A DNA stretch of 64,000 nucleotides from Glossina fuscipes. Taxonomy: Eukaryota; Arthropoda; Insecta; Diptera; Glossinidae. The stretch lies in contig NW_023998415.1 in the NCBI RefSeq assembly GCF_014805625.2, forward strand, positions 15,267,186 through 15,331,185, written 5' to 3'. The translations under genes and the position numbers were made by a program. Below the pieces are notes generated by a model. It did no database searches and had not been told where the DNA came from. It saw only the letters and a program-made list of their open reading frames with translations. Below are positions 51,960-64,000 of the stretch, in pieces. Within the stretch, counting starts at the first letter, position 1; each line of letters starts with the position of its first letter.

Positions 51960-54200
51960 TCACAAAGATAATCTAGGATAAGGATCTAATAAATCAAGAT
52001 ATAATCTTTGGAAAGGTCGGAAAGGAATTATTGGTTGATCAGTAGATGGCCTGACAATGTGATTCGGTGCTTTGCTTGCAAATACCACATGTAGAGATAT
52101 ACCTCGATACTGAATTGACTGACTGGAGTCGAACGTAACTCTCTTTTAACCTTTTCAAACGACAATTCAGATTCCTCTAAGTATTCAAAACTTTTGTTTT
52201 TCTTTAACATATCTGTTACGCGGGCAGACATGGACGCATAATTGCGAACAAAACGTCGACACCAATCACAAATACGTAAAAATCTTCATTCTTCTTCTTG
52301 AATAGCCTGGACCTTATCGAGACCTGTTTGGATGGTGCCATTAATTGGCCCAGATAGTTTATTTGTTTTTGCAATAATTTATTCTTTTCAATATTAATGG
52401 TTACATATATATAACACAATTTCAGACAATACTTCAAAATACTCCTCAGAAGTTCTCAGAAACAATTAGCAAATCGTCATAACTAAAAAAATGCTTGATA
52501 GAATAGGTGAGGCGGCGCCATTATCATAAATTGAGATAATGGCCTTTCCTCTGACGGTAACTACCACACAGCGCTTTTAAATTAAGGCTTGTAATGGACT
52601 TTACCCTTTGTAATCTACTCAATATCTTACCAATCAAGGGTAGTTCACTGTTCACTTTTCGAGCATCTAAGCATAGCCGAACGTTTCTTGACTTAATGGA
52701 TGAGGACAAAGCGCTTTGAGGGATTTCTTTATCACCCCTAGAGTGAGCATTCTATTAACTTTGGCGAAAAAAAGTTTTTCAACAACATCTGCGTGCAGAA
52801 ACATGTTTACATGTCCATCAGCGGTCTTTAAAGATACATTGTACTCCCAAGGATATTTAATTTCTTGAAGAAACCGTTTTCTGCACTTTCCAGCTAAGCA
52901 CGATATGGAACTCAATAGAAACAAATGTTCGTATGTCATTTCGATGAATATCCAAAATGGTGGCGGAATAAAATTGTCTTCTACCTTATAGATTAATTTA
53001 CCAGAATCACGGCAAACGAGTGACAGATCGTTTAAGTCGTGTCTAGAGTGCCGAAGGAATTATTTGTAGCGTTCCTTATACATTGAATTAACTCGAACTG
53101 ATTAGGTTTTGGCATTTCTAACCTCTCATCAGGATCGGTTTGAGTCGAAATGAAACGAGCTAACATTGACGTATCTTAAATGCCATCGAACGATTCAGAG
53201 AGCATCAGGACGAGTTTCTTGAAAATTTGCCTCTTTTAGAACAATATCGTTTGGAAGCATTTGGGATTGCACAACCATAACAAAATAAACGCCCGGCAGC
53301 TAGATAGTCTTCGAAACGATGACCGTTCTGCGGGCAATCCCAACCAAGTTAATAGATCATTTTCATAGAGCATATAGCATTAGCATATAGTTCATCCAAT
53401 TCGATTTCGAAGCGATGTTGAACATGGGATTTTGTGAATTTATCTATATTCCATTCTTCGTCAGGTAATTGATGTCTCAGCACCAATTCTCTTAAGCAAG
53501 CTATAGATGCAGCTTCGAAATGCAATAGATCTTTACGAAGTCCCGGGCATAAAATTCTTTTTAAATTTTTTTAATACTTCAGCAGCGCAGGGGTGCTTCA
53601 TGTCGATCGGTGAGTTGAAGAATCGCATCATAGTGCACATGAAACTTTTCAGGCAACTTTTGTTTCCGACAATGAATCAATTCTCCCAAATCTAAATCGA
53701 AATGATGATCACTAAATTGAACTCTAATCTCGCGGCACAATAATTCCCAATCAATCAGCTACAATATACAATGGCATCTCTGATATCAGTCCAAGGCTTC
53801 CAAGGCAAGCGCTTCAGCGCGGTATAAAAAATTATCAATCGAGCTCGCCTCATTCTTGTTTCCACTGAACTTGAAATAGAAACGAGAAATAATGTTGGAC
53901 GCTTTATCCGGACTCAATTCGTATGATGAATATCCATCCCATTGGTGGGCTAGGCTGCTCCTGAGATGAAACAGACTGAATCGGCAATTTATCAGACTTA
54001 GAACAATGCTGACGTGCGTTCAGCTTCAAAGAAGCCAATTTGCGTCTTCATAACATTAATGATGAGCGACTATTAACCTAGATATGGATACGCTAACAAT
54101 CGCTGATTTTGATTGTATGGCCCGAGCATTTGGTTTACCTTAATCGTTTAACTCAGACTCTGGAGCTGAAGATCTTTAGTACTATCATTTTCATTTTTTG
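51960..54200 (-). mobile_element. Degenerate Ty3/gypsy-type retrotransposon remnant (gag to integrase)
   Basis: Reading right to left on the minus strand, broken frames follow retroelement order. A gag-like segment (FYFKFSGNKNEASSIDNFLY) lies at about 53800-53900. A decayed pair of zinc knuckles follows at 53240-53335 (C-P-Q-N-G-H, then FCYGC). Reverse transcriptase comes next: RLCLDARKVN near 52670, PLIGKILSRLQ near 52620, a YDD box near 52475, and NYLGQL near 52350. The linker ending FEKVKRELRSTPV is near 52120. An integrase-like RPFQRLYLDLLDPYP lies near 51960-52020. Frameshifts and stops separate these pieces and no long terminal repeats were found, so it is inactive. I left it fragmented and give no joined protein. 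Family assignment is by motif memory. Confidence 0.75.
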
Positions 54201-57200
54201 TAATCCATAAAGCTAACGTAGCAGTTTCAGTAGTACGTTTATGTGGCCTAGGTCTTAACTCAGTTTAGAAGAAGGCCCTTTCGAAATATCAAGTAGATTG
54301 CACGACTCCGACTTGTCGAGCCGGCAGTGTTTGTCATATATGGAACACTCTTATCGTTCCTGTATATTGCAAGGCATTCCTTGTGTATGAGGTGGAAACT
54401 AATGTCTCAAGCGCTTGGTACTTCTGTAAGGATGAGGCGCATTATCTCAGGCAACTAGTAGTTAAATTTATTAGATTAGAACCAGCTCCCGACTGTGATG
54501 TCGCATTGAGCGATCAATCAACTGCTGTAATGATATTAAGCACAAATAATACACAGGCAAAGTGCCAAGAGAGAGAGAGAGAGAGCGAATATTTTTTTCC
54601 AAAAAGTAAAACAAAAACAAAACGAACTTTATGTGTAAGTAATATGTAGGATGTTGTAGAATGATATAGTGTATATAGTATGATATAATGTAATTAATTT
54701 ATGGTATAAATGTGGTTAAGATGTTTGTTATGAGGACATGAATAAAAAGAAGGAGGTAAGGTGAAGAAAACAGTAAATAAAGAGTGATGTGTGCTCAGAT
54801 GGAATGGTTAATTTCGATAAGATAGACGCCACGTTAAGTCTACCAAGTAAAATAATGGACCGACGGAGGCCCTAAGTAGGGCTGGATACCGTAGCCCAGA
54901 ACATGACATCAACCCATTCGGCAAGAAAATCTGGACAATCCGTCAAACTCCATAAGGATTTCTTCGCCTGCATTACTTGGGTATATTCGTACGTGGAGAG
55001 TTTGCTGCATAAAAAGTGAAACCCTTCTCTACAACTGACGAGGTAGACAGATTTACAATGACACGTGAATTTATCCTTTGTGACTTCCAACCTCTTGACC
55101 TTCTTAGCTTTATTATAATATTTCGCTCCAGAACACTATCGCCGAATCTTTTAGAAACACCATTTTTATCTGAAGAAAATAAAAAAAAAAAAGAAAAACT
55201 AGGAAAGCGAAAACCATGAAATTTTGATGCTCTACGGTACTGATTAGGCGTAACTGTTTTTCCATTTTTGGTATGTAATGTACAATTAGGCATAGAATTG
55301 TTTTCATTGTACCTGCTGTAGTCTATAAGTAAGTAATGAGCAAGGAAGCCCATTGAAAGCAGAGACGACTTGTAATGAGCCGCAAAAGCTCAGCCTTGTC
55401 GTTTCAGGCGTAGATGACAACAACTTCTATGGCTGGACAGTTGAACAGTAGATTTTTTTTTTTTTTTTTTTTTACCGTGTTATACGGGCAAGGTCGCAAT
55501 GGTTTTGCACCGCATTGTCCGGATACGGGGTTGACCGCACTTTATGTAGGCCCTCACGTCATCATCTTCTCGTGGTTGTTCGAAAAACCAATCAGTGTTA
55601 ATGTAGAAAAAGATTCATAAAATACATACATATACAGGGTTAGTAGTTGAATTACGTATCCAGAGATTTCCATTATTATTTTTCTGGAGAATAATGCGTT
55701 ACCTAAACGAATGTTAAAATGGTCCCGTTTACTTGATAGGCCTGGGTATCGGCCGATTCGCATCATAAACAATAATGACCTTCTTAACACAATATTAAAA
55801 TGCAATGAGACGGCGCGACTTTGTTTTTCTAATAAGATTTTTCCGAATATCATTTCAGTATCACATCAGTATCACCCTAGGCGCACATAATCTCATCGCA
55901 CAATTCTGAACGTATAACAGTGAAGAGCAGAATTGGGATCATGTCCCAGTAGTATATTTTATTATATAAGACGTTACATATTGAATATTCGTATATATGT
56001 ATGTTTAATAATACATACGCAATAAAACATACTTTCGTTTATCAATTTTATAAAAAAATTTATTTAAAATTCATAAAATACCAAAGAAACGCTAATAAAT
56101 TCCGATAATCAATGACGAATATTATGCACGCGTATGTATGTATGTACGTATATCTATTATATACATCATCAATTTATATAAAAAAAGTATTCCATTGCTA
56201 TACGCATTAAAAAATTGTGCATAAACTGCACTATAACCTTTAATCGAAAATCTCTTTCACTTTGTTTTTCATAATATAATTATTTCTCCTATTGTTTGTT
56301 GATAATTTTCTCTTTACGCGACACTTTCAGGCAAAATTGCTGCTTTCTATTTCACTCTACCATTATACAGCATTTTTTGTGGTTCTTCTTTATACCCATC
56401 AGCGAAGGACGTGCGGTATATACATTTTGTCAAAACGTATGCAACAACGCTCGGAAGGCAACTTCAGAGAGCCGACAACATCTATCTTCTATCTATATTC
56501 TATTCTTGATCAGCATCAAAGTCTGAATTGACTCAAGCATGAACGTCTGTCTGTCTGTCTGTGTAATGTCTGTTATAAACATTCTCCTAGTCGCGCAAAT
56601 GAAGCTATTGACTTCTTATTTAGCAGAAACATTGAAAGTTCTTATATGCCATTCGGGGATTGAAGATCGACCAAATCAGTCGTCCACAATTTGGTTTTTT
56701 TGCTAATTACTCGTAAACTGCAACGGGTCAATCTACGAAAATTTGGATGTGTATTGTGTGGCCAATCCTGCAGCACTTGTAGAGAAACGCGAAAAATTTA
56801 CCACGCCTACCCGGCGTGTACCTATTTTCTCAATAACTTTAAAACGCGCAGAAGCAAGCTTCGTAAACCGCATAAACAAAATCGTAGCTTGTTTTAAATT
56901 TCGAATGCATGTCCTAAGCATGTCCGTAGTATGTAGTATCTCTAGTAAACATTCTCAGACTACAAATTTGCAAAAGAAAAGACACGTCTACAACACCTAT
57001 GCAACACCAACAACTGTGAAGACATTTGCTTTTCGCATTCTTTGCGCGTTACTTCTACAATACAATAGAAGATACAGTGACCATGCAATGCTGTAGATTA
57101 TGAAAATTTAGTTCTTTTGTTTTTTTTTTTTAATTCTTTTTAGGATAACGGTGATGGGTATAAAAAATTCGTTCATAACCTGAACATAATTTTCTGACTT

Positions 57201-58582
57201 GTTTTAATTATTATTAGATATGCTAATGAATTCATTAAAAAGAGAGTGAGAGAGAAGGTGAGAGAAAGGGAGTGAGAGTGAGTGAGAGTGAGAGAGAGAG
57301 AGAGAGAGAGATATTGAGAGAAAAACTAAGATTATTTAATGTATTGCAAGTAAGGTATAATTATTTTTAATACAAGATTTTTTATTATATTCAAAAACAA
57401 ATAGTGGCGTGAGAGAGACAAAAAAAAGCCATTTTTAAAAAATAATCACAAAACGTTTATAACGTGACGTTGATGCCTTAGCTTTTCTTATCAATTGTTG
57501 CACAAATGCAGATAATGCCTAACAATTGCCAGAGTGTGTGTATGTATATGTGTATGTGTGTGTGTGCGTGTGCGCGCATGTGTTTATTATTTAATTCTAT
57601 TTATTTTCTACTTTCTTTATCTTACCCATGCAATCTTTTGTGCCAGCAATCGTTACTCATAAGAGTAATTTTTCGCTTTGTTTGTTTTCCTTCACAGATA
57701 GATTGCGTGATTCCTAACACATGAATATTTTTCTTTGATTTCAATATAAAGCATTTAAACTGTAAAAAGTGAGAATGGAACAGGAGGAGGACCGAGGCTA
57801 CTTAGCTCTAAGCAAATGCTTGCAGCTGTCGTACTTAAGTACTTTCATAAAATGGCATTTTTTTCGATAGTTAAAGGATTCTTTTTTCTCTTAAATTTTT
57901 TTTTTTTTTTTTTTTCAAAAATAATCTGACACATATGTAGGTAGGAAAGCTTTTTTTACGCATTTGTATGTGTATTCTTAACGACACATGCACATGAGAA
58001 ATTATTATGTAAAAGCGAAAGCAACCTAATATTTATCGTATAAGTATAGGTATAAATTAATTTTGTCATTCCTCTTGCAACAGAGTACGATAAACGAAAC
58101 GCATCGAAGCACGATTTTATGCATAAGTGTGAGATTTTCAATTGTTTAAGCAATTTTCTGTTGGTCGAATTTTATTGATCATTAAACAAATTCCCATTGT
58201 TTTAGGATATATGGGTACTGGGAAAGATAAAAAAAAAAAAAACAAAACCAATAGTAATATGAACGTAACACACTCTCCAAATGTATAGGGGCTGAAAATA
58301 TGAAAGAAGCAAACAATCGAGTTGTTGTATTAGTTGTAACCGTTCTACTTCTCGATTGTAAAAGTTGCATAAAAAAGCGGAGAAAAAGTCCTAAAATGCA
58401 CCAGTGCGCGGATCGCAACTCAAAGTTAAGAATTATAAGATTTATGAAAAAGTTCATCTATCAGAAATTCAAAGAGTAACTCATAGCTTCACAAACGGAA
58501 TGACAAGGTTTAATACGCTTCGATTTTTCTGCGATGTCAATGAAACTCTTTATGATTTCAAAGGAAAACGGAACATCATCCC
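54201..58582. other. Intergenic DNA right of the gypsy-type remnant
   Basis: No supported gene. It includes a GA tract at 54570-54586 and another near 57240-57312, a T run at 55449-55472, and a GT-type tract at about 57535-57580. Parts close to 54201 could be leader or terminal-repeat sequence of the retroelement, but I could not find the matching copy. Confidence 0.45.
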
Positions 58583-58857
58583 TTTACCCTACGCCACTTG
58601 CGGTACGCGGTACAAGTCTACGGATGCATGCAACATCCGGTAAAATTTGAGACAAACCCGCCCTTTATTAAGTAAGCAAGCTTGCTTGTCTGTCTTGTTG
58701 GTTTGTGTCTCACCTATAGGTCGCGATATTTTGTGATACCAGTGACGTGAAGGGTTCGGATTGGATGGATCACTTCTTCGACCATTTTGAAAAGTCATTT
58801 GAAAGTATAACAGCAGGATGGTGTAGGGCATTTAATGTTGAGCCTTGGCCCACTATA
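58583..58857. repeat. Dispersed repeat bounded by palindromic ACCCTAC / GTGTAGGG ends
   Basis: The left end at 58583-58610 (TTTACCCTACGCCACTTGCGG) shares its core with 8667 and, more loosely, with 2323 and 30561. The right end (GGTGTAGGGCATTTAATG at about 58820) is an inverted match to the left end and aligns with 10650-10690. The middle (58702-58790) aligns with 10471-10600. It is a plausible short non-autonomous element of about 275 bp of unknown family. Confidence 0.5.
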
Positions 58858-59174
58858 GTGTTTCTAACTTGTTGAGTAGCTGAAATTCTCTTCAACGCAC
58901 ATATGTTTCGTAAAGTTTGAAAAAAAAAAAAAAATTGTTTCTCAAACTACCATATCTGCAACGACAGATAACCATGTAATCTTTTCTTGGTAGACAGTTC
59001 GTCAACAGGTTACTAAACATTTATTTTACAACATATATTCATATATATGCAAATGAATACACATATCACTCTTTGTGCAAACGCGTGTATCACTTAAACA
59101 CATAGTAAGATATTCTTTTTAGAGCTAAATAAATATGTACATAAATAATCTCTTATACAATAATAATATATAAA

Positions 59175-59217
<43 letters not shown>

Positions 59218-59348
59218 GCGCATATGTCTGCTTATGCTGAATGCTGATGACTTGGAAAAAAAAAATCATTTCAATATAACGTGGTATAGCTACTAGAGAA
59301 GCGAAGTTACGAAGTTCAAATCTTTTTCTTTTTCATTTTGTATAAATG
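58858..59348. other. Spacer with (TA)n tract
   Basis: AT-rich DNA with an A run near 58920 and a long TA tract at 59178-59214. No gene is seen. Confidence 0.6.
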
Positions 59349-60485
59349 TTAGGTGCTTGCAAAAATTTTCGTCGGCAACATCTACTGCAATAAAAATAAC
59401 AAACAGTGCATATAACGATTAAATTCGATTATTTTGACCTTTCTACACTATTATCGAGTTATTATTCAACCTATTCATACGCTTATCATGGAGCGCATAT
59501 AAATTGCATTTTCCAGCATCAGTACTTCGCCTGTTTAATTCCCAATTGCAAATTTTGCTTTCAACAACTTAAAATTCGTGATTTTGATATTAAGGACAAA
59601 GAACGGCCTGGACGACCAACGAATCTCGAACACATTGAATTACAAGATTTATTGAAGGGAAACTCAGGTTCAACTCTTAAAGAGCTTTCGAACAACTGTT
59701 TCTAGTTGTTTACATGGGGTCCGAATCTACGATCCAAAAGTAGATAAAATGGCGACCTCACAAATTGACTGAAAATGACGTATCGAACAATTTCAATACC
59801 GCGGTTTCATTACTAGCCAAGCACAAAAAGAAGAGTATTTTGTGTGTAAGCGTATTGTGACCGGCGACGAAAAGTGGATCTACTACGACAATCCGAAGCA
59901 CAAAAAGTTATGGGTTTGTCGGAATATTCATGGCCATAACGTTTTGCATATGGTGGGATCAGCAAGGATGCTACAAGCCCCTAAAACCCAATTAGAAATG
60001 TTGCTGCAGGCATCTATTGACGGCAAATGAATAAATTGGACGATCTATTGTTGCGAACAAATCAGCAATGGCGGCTAAAATGGTTACCATATCGACTGAA
60101 TCGACTGTCGAAAATGTCAAATGTTGTTGCAATTGTTGTGATAGATACACTGTTGCTGCTCGAACGGGAAGTTCTGCCACACCCAACATACTCACTAGAC
60201 ATGGTGCCTTTTGATTATCATTTGTTCAGATCGATCCGATATGGCTTGGCTGGCACGCATGTCCACAAAGTTGAAGAAGTGCGAAACTGGACCGATAATT
60301 GGCTCGCTGCCAAGCCGATACAAGCTCGTTCGACACGGTATCGACACGTTGCCAAAAGGATGAGAGGGAGAAAATTGCAAAAAATTATGGAAAATATATC
60401 TATTAATGTCAGTTGTACCAATTTGTCTCAATAACGCCTTCCTTATTCAAGTGAAAAAATGGCCAACATTTTTGAAAGCACCTAA
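59349..60485 (+). mobile_element. Mariner-type DNA transposon, decayed but with both inverted ends
   Basis: The left end TTAGGTGCTTGCAAAAAT (59349-59366) and the complement of the right end (60468-60485, TTAGGTGCTTTCAAAAAT) match at 17 of 18 bases. Read as TA plus GGTGC, the element is flanked by TA on each side, as expected for mariner. Inside, + strand frames show a mariner transposase in pieces: FDIKDKERPGRPTN near 59580, VTGDEKWIYYDNPK near 59850-59900 (first catalytic Asp), and LPHPTYSLDMVPFDYHLF near 60175-60230 (third catalytic Asp region). The second catalytic Asp region is not recognisable. At 1137 bp it is shorter than the usual 1.3 kb and has several stops, so it is inactive. Confidence 0.85.
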
Positions 60486-63415
60486 TGTACATATATATAT
60501 ATATATATATGTATACATATATGTATATATATATAATGTACATTGTGCGATTTTTAATGCGTCAATTTCTTTTAAATATTTGTTAGTTGGCATTGAAAAA
60601 TCGACGTACATTGTATTGAAGTCAACGATGCATTTTATATTTCATCCCTTTATGTGATACTCCGACAAATCGGCATTTCGTTCTATCTCCCGCACCTTTA
60701 CCTAATTGTCATAGTAAAGAATACACACAAGCCGTTTAAGCTCATGTTATAAATCAACTTTTTGGGAAAACATGTATAAGCCATCAGTTCAAAATAAGAT
60801 CAATAATCACACCGTGAACAAGCTCGATCGTCCCCACTCTGAAAAAAAGCATTTTTGCAAAAGAGATGCATTTCCGTATTAACGTACGGTCTTTAAAAAA
60901 ATGATTTTGAATGAAAATGAACGCCATATACGCTCAACCCTTGAAATGACACGCAGTTCACCAATATATTTTTTCTTCGAATCTTAAATCGTTTCTTTTC
61001 TTCTTCTGCTTCTTTTAGCTGACAGTGTCTTATAGAAGCTTATGTAAATAGATTGCCCCAGTCGAAGATGCATTTCAGCTCGTTGCTGCTGATTTAATTC
61101 TAATGCTAGAACAATTTGAAGACAAAGGTATTTTATTTTAATTTTGACTGTGTCTTAAAATGTGTCGAAACTTGGACTTTGGAATTATATAAGCGACGTG
61201 AGAAACTAGAAACAAAAAAATGCTGCCAACAGACTCTATAACAACAACTACTACAGCAGAAGCTATTATTGATAACCATTGATAACGGAAAACACAGGAA
61301 ACATATCATCTACTGATGATGGCATTCCTGATCCGGTTCATAATAAACGGGCACGCTTGTTATCAACTAGCTTCGAACAATTAGGAAATTGATATTTATT
61401 CTTGATTTCAATATCAATTTGTATATGCTGCACATGTTAAGCTATGGACTGAAGTTGCATTGTGCACTACTTTGATTTATTATGTAATATGGATTTCATT
61501 ATTACTTTTTTGCACGGTTTCATGGAAAAATATTTCGAATTTTTTTTATCTTACACCATTTTTTAAATTGCGGGACATATCCCCAACTTTATCATATGAC
61601 GCATGTTTTTTTTTACATAATTTTTCTTTTTCCACGGATTTTTAAGAAATGCATCTGTCGTGTAAACAGTGAGTTGGATGTATGCCCAAAAACGCAGAAG
61701 ATAAAATAGCTTCGCTGCAATCACGTTTCAGTTTAATCGATAACCGTGCAATAGTTTTGCACGGTGAGCGTTTTTTAAAAAAATCCAGAAGATGTCATTT
61801 ATTGTCCACTGTTATCACGGGCTACCGGTAACGCTACTAAGCGAGTTTGAAATTATTGGCAATTTCCTTCAATTTACCTACGAAGGACTAATTTCCCTAA
61901 GACATGTCTCCAAGCTTATGGAAGTTGCAATTGACTTCAAAAAAAAAAAATAAATAAAAAATTGCTGTCACAGAGTGCTTACGGAATTCGTGAATATTGA
62001 CCAATCAAAAAAAATAAAAAAATATCGCCTATAATTGACAATCAAGGTTTAATATATGTAAGTAGTTTTGAGTAAAATTTAATCAAAATTGTCGCTAATG
62101 TCGATTTTAAGTAGAAAGTTCGCTTGAGAAGCCAATTTTATTAGAATTCGACCCATCCTAAGATATAAATCAATCTTCGATATTTATGACGATAAAGACA
62201 AAAATTTAAAAATTTAACATTAACCGTTAAAAGGATAATCACTTACCGAGACGAGATATCATATATGAGAGTAACCTAATTCAAAACGTCGTGTGTTTGA
62301 TTTCAAATCATTTTTCGAGAAAAACTTGTTGCGATTTTAACAGACTACCAGGTTACAGGCATTTAAAAAAAAATACAAACTTCATTGACGGCTATATGGA
62401 TACAATTTGAAGAAAAATGAAATAGATCGGCTACAATTTTTTTTAATAAATAATATCTGGGCATCTGATAAGTTCAGTTTACGTTTCAAAAGCGTTGAAA
62501 GCGCTGAAGCATAGATCTCTGGCAGCACTTTATCGCAGGTTAAATAGATTAGACATGGAATGGTGAGAACAATCGAATCCACTTCAAAAAAAAAAAAGAA
62601 AAGAAAACTGATTGCGTACATGGTTTTGTACGTGAACCAGCGACTACTTTGGACGAATACTTATCTGAAATTCAATGCAAAATATTAATTAATATATTAT
62701 ATGAAATTTATAATTTATATTTACAATGTTTAAAATTTCGAAACGACTTGGCTTTCACATATCACTTCCAATGATACGGTCAATCAAAAGCTAGAAGAAA
62801 CTTACCTGCTTTTTATTTATTTATTCATTTATTTAATTTAATTTTTTTTTTTTTGTTTCTGTAAAAATTTCATATCACCACTTTTCATTAAGATTTCAAA
62901 TATACAGAATTAAAGATTTATTTGAAACAAATAACACACTGTGTTCTGACATTTACATATGAAGTGTATTGTTGTAGTATGTTGTGTATTTTCTCTCATT
63001 TTCTTCTTTTCTTGTGTGTATGTGGTATAATTATAAATTATTAAATATATATTATAGTTTATATATGTATATACACATAGAGATATACGCATATACACAT
63101 ACATTTAGATACACATTATATAAAATCGTACATTATAGAATTTATACAAATAGATGCCCGTACAGGATAATACAGGATAAAAAAACATAAAATTGAATCG
63201 AAATTAAATTAGATTAAAAAAAAAATTTTTTTTTTTAGTATAGAATTCTTCATTCATTTTAATAGAAATGAAATTTTTTTTTATCGATTTAATTTTTTTT
63301 TTTTGAAGTGAAACTTTTCTTTTGGCGTTAAAGTAAATCATCTCACATTGTGACATAGAAGTGTCTAACGCTTTCTATGGTATATCGGAACGTATACTTC
63401 ATTTTTTTTTTTTTT
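60486..63415. other. Gene-poor right end of the window
   Basis: Opens with (TA)n tracts at about 60489-60535, then AT-rich spacer with T and A runs. Short open frames on both strands are AT-rich and unsupported. Nothing else was identified. Confidence 0.55.
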
Positions 63416-63815
63416 NNNNNNNNNNNNNNNNNNNNNNNNNNNNNNNNNNNNNNNNNNNNNNNNNNNNNNNNNNNNNNNNNNNNNNNNNNNNNNNNNNNNN
63501 NNNNNNNNNNNNNNNNNNNNNNNNNNNNNNNNNNNNNNNNNNNNNNNNNNNNNNNNNNNNNNNNNNNNNNNNNNNNNNNNNNNNNNNNNNNNNNNNNNNN
63601 NNNNNNNNNNNNNNNNNNNNNNNNNNNNNNNNNNNNNNNNNNNNNNNNNNNNNNNNNNNNNNNNNNNNNNNNNNNNNNNNNNNNNNNNNNNNNNNNNNNN
63701 NNNNNNNNNNNNNNNNNNNNNNNNNNNNNNNNNNNNNNNNNNNNNNNNNNNNNNNNNNNNNNNNNNNNNNNNNNNNNNNNNNNNNNNNNNNNNNNNNNNN
63801 NNNNNNNNNNNNNNN
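63416..63815. other. Assembly gap (400 N)
   Basis: A run of 400 N flanked on both sides by T homopolymer (63403-63415 and 63816-63837). The assembly probably broke in a long poly-T tract. Open frames drawn across it are artefacts. Confidence 0.98.
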
Positions 63816-64000
63816 TTTTTTTTTTTTTTTTTTTTTTCATTACAATATTTTTAGCAGAGATTGGAAGGACGTGATTTAAACTTTTTCCTTCTTTGGCATT
63901 AGTGTGATAGCACTTTTTTCGCCTACTACGCCAAGCGTACAAAATTATAACTGATCAAAAGATCCAAATTAATTAGACAATCGACACTGCGCAAGTAACA
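63816..64000. other. Right edge of the window after the gap
   Basis: A T run followed by about 160 bases of unique sequence. No feature is seen. Confidence 0.6.

Noticed and set aside
60027..60434. Independent 135-codon gene
   Set aside because: It is the C-terminal part of the mariner transposase relic, inside the inverted ends.
63343..63942. Long open frames (165-199 codons) across the N run
   Set aside because: They are open only because N has no stop codons; flanking residues are homopolymer-coded.
1..64000. CRISPR arrays, prokaryotic operons or phage modules
   Set aside because: The window is eukaryotic; tandem repeats seen are microsatellites, with no spacer-repeat arrangement.

Overview
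This is a window of AT-rich higher-fly (dipteran) nuclear DNA. The evidence is insect-type split genes with 54-76 bp introns beside kilobase introns, many (TA)n, (GA)n and (CA)n tracts, homopolymer A/T runs of 15-25 bases, and protein-coding genes that match single-copy fly genes. A calyptrate such as a tsetse or muscid fly is plausible, but I cannot prove the species. Two runs of N (37073-37172 and 63416-63815) mark assembly gaps.

Layout. 1-14267 has no gene I can support; it is upstream or 5'-intronic DNA of tonalli, with a decayed Tc1-type transposon at 4341-5142. 14281-25708 (+) is a ten-exon tonalli (tna) gene, the fly ZMIZ1/2-type SP-RING protein, rebuilt exon by exon into a frame of 1189 codons. 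25709-38394 is intergenic and repeat-rich. 38395-40845 (-) is a two-exon DEAD-box helicase of the DDX42/CG6418 family. 42705-43330 (+) is a three-exon BLOC-1 subunit 4 (Blos4). 44132-44800 (-) is a two-exon gene for a small secreted Lys/His/Pro-rich protein with repeated KRD motifs that I do not recognise. 47627-48286 (+) is a three-exon selenoprotein F (Sep15) homologue in which selenocysteine is replaced by cysteine and whose second intron appears to be GC-AG. 48287-64000 is gene-poor and holds transposon remains: a Ty3/gypsy-type remnant (about 51960-54200, -) and a mariner remnant with both inverted ends (59349-60485, +). A tRNA-derived SINE with an 8 bp target duplication lies at 45877-46053, and a non-LTR retrotransposon 3' end lies at 46822-47318.

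The host genes are housekeeping or regulatory and do not form one pathway: chromatin and transcription (tna), splicing (DDX42), lysosome-related organelle biogenesis (Blos4) and ER protein quality control (SelF). The clustering probably reflects conserved fly synteny. I did not find a convincing new multi-gene system. The best leads are the unrecognised KRD-repeat secreted protein, the GC-AG intron in SelF, and several transposon or repeat relics that an ORF-only reading would miss.
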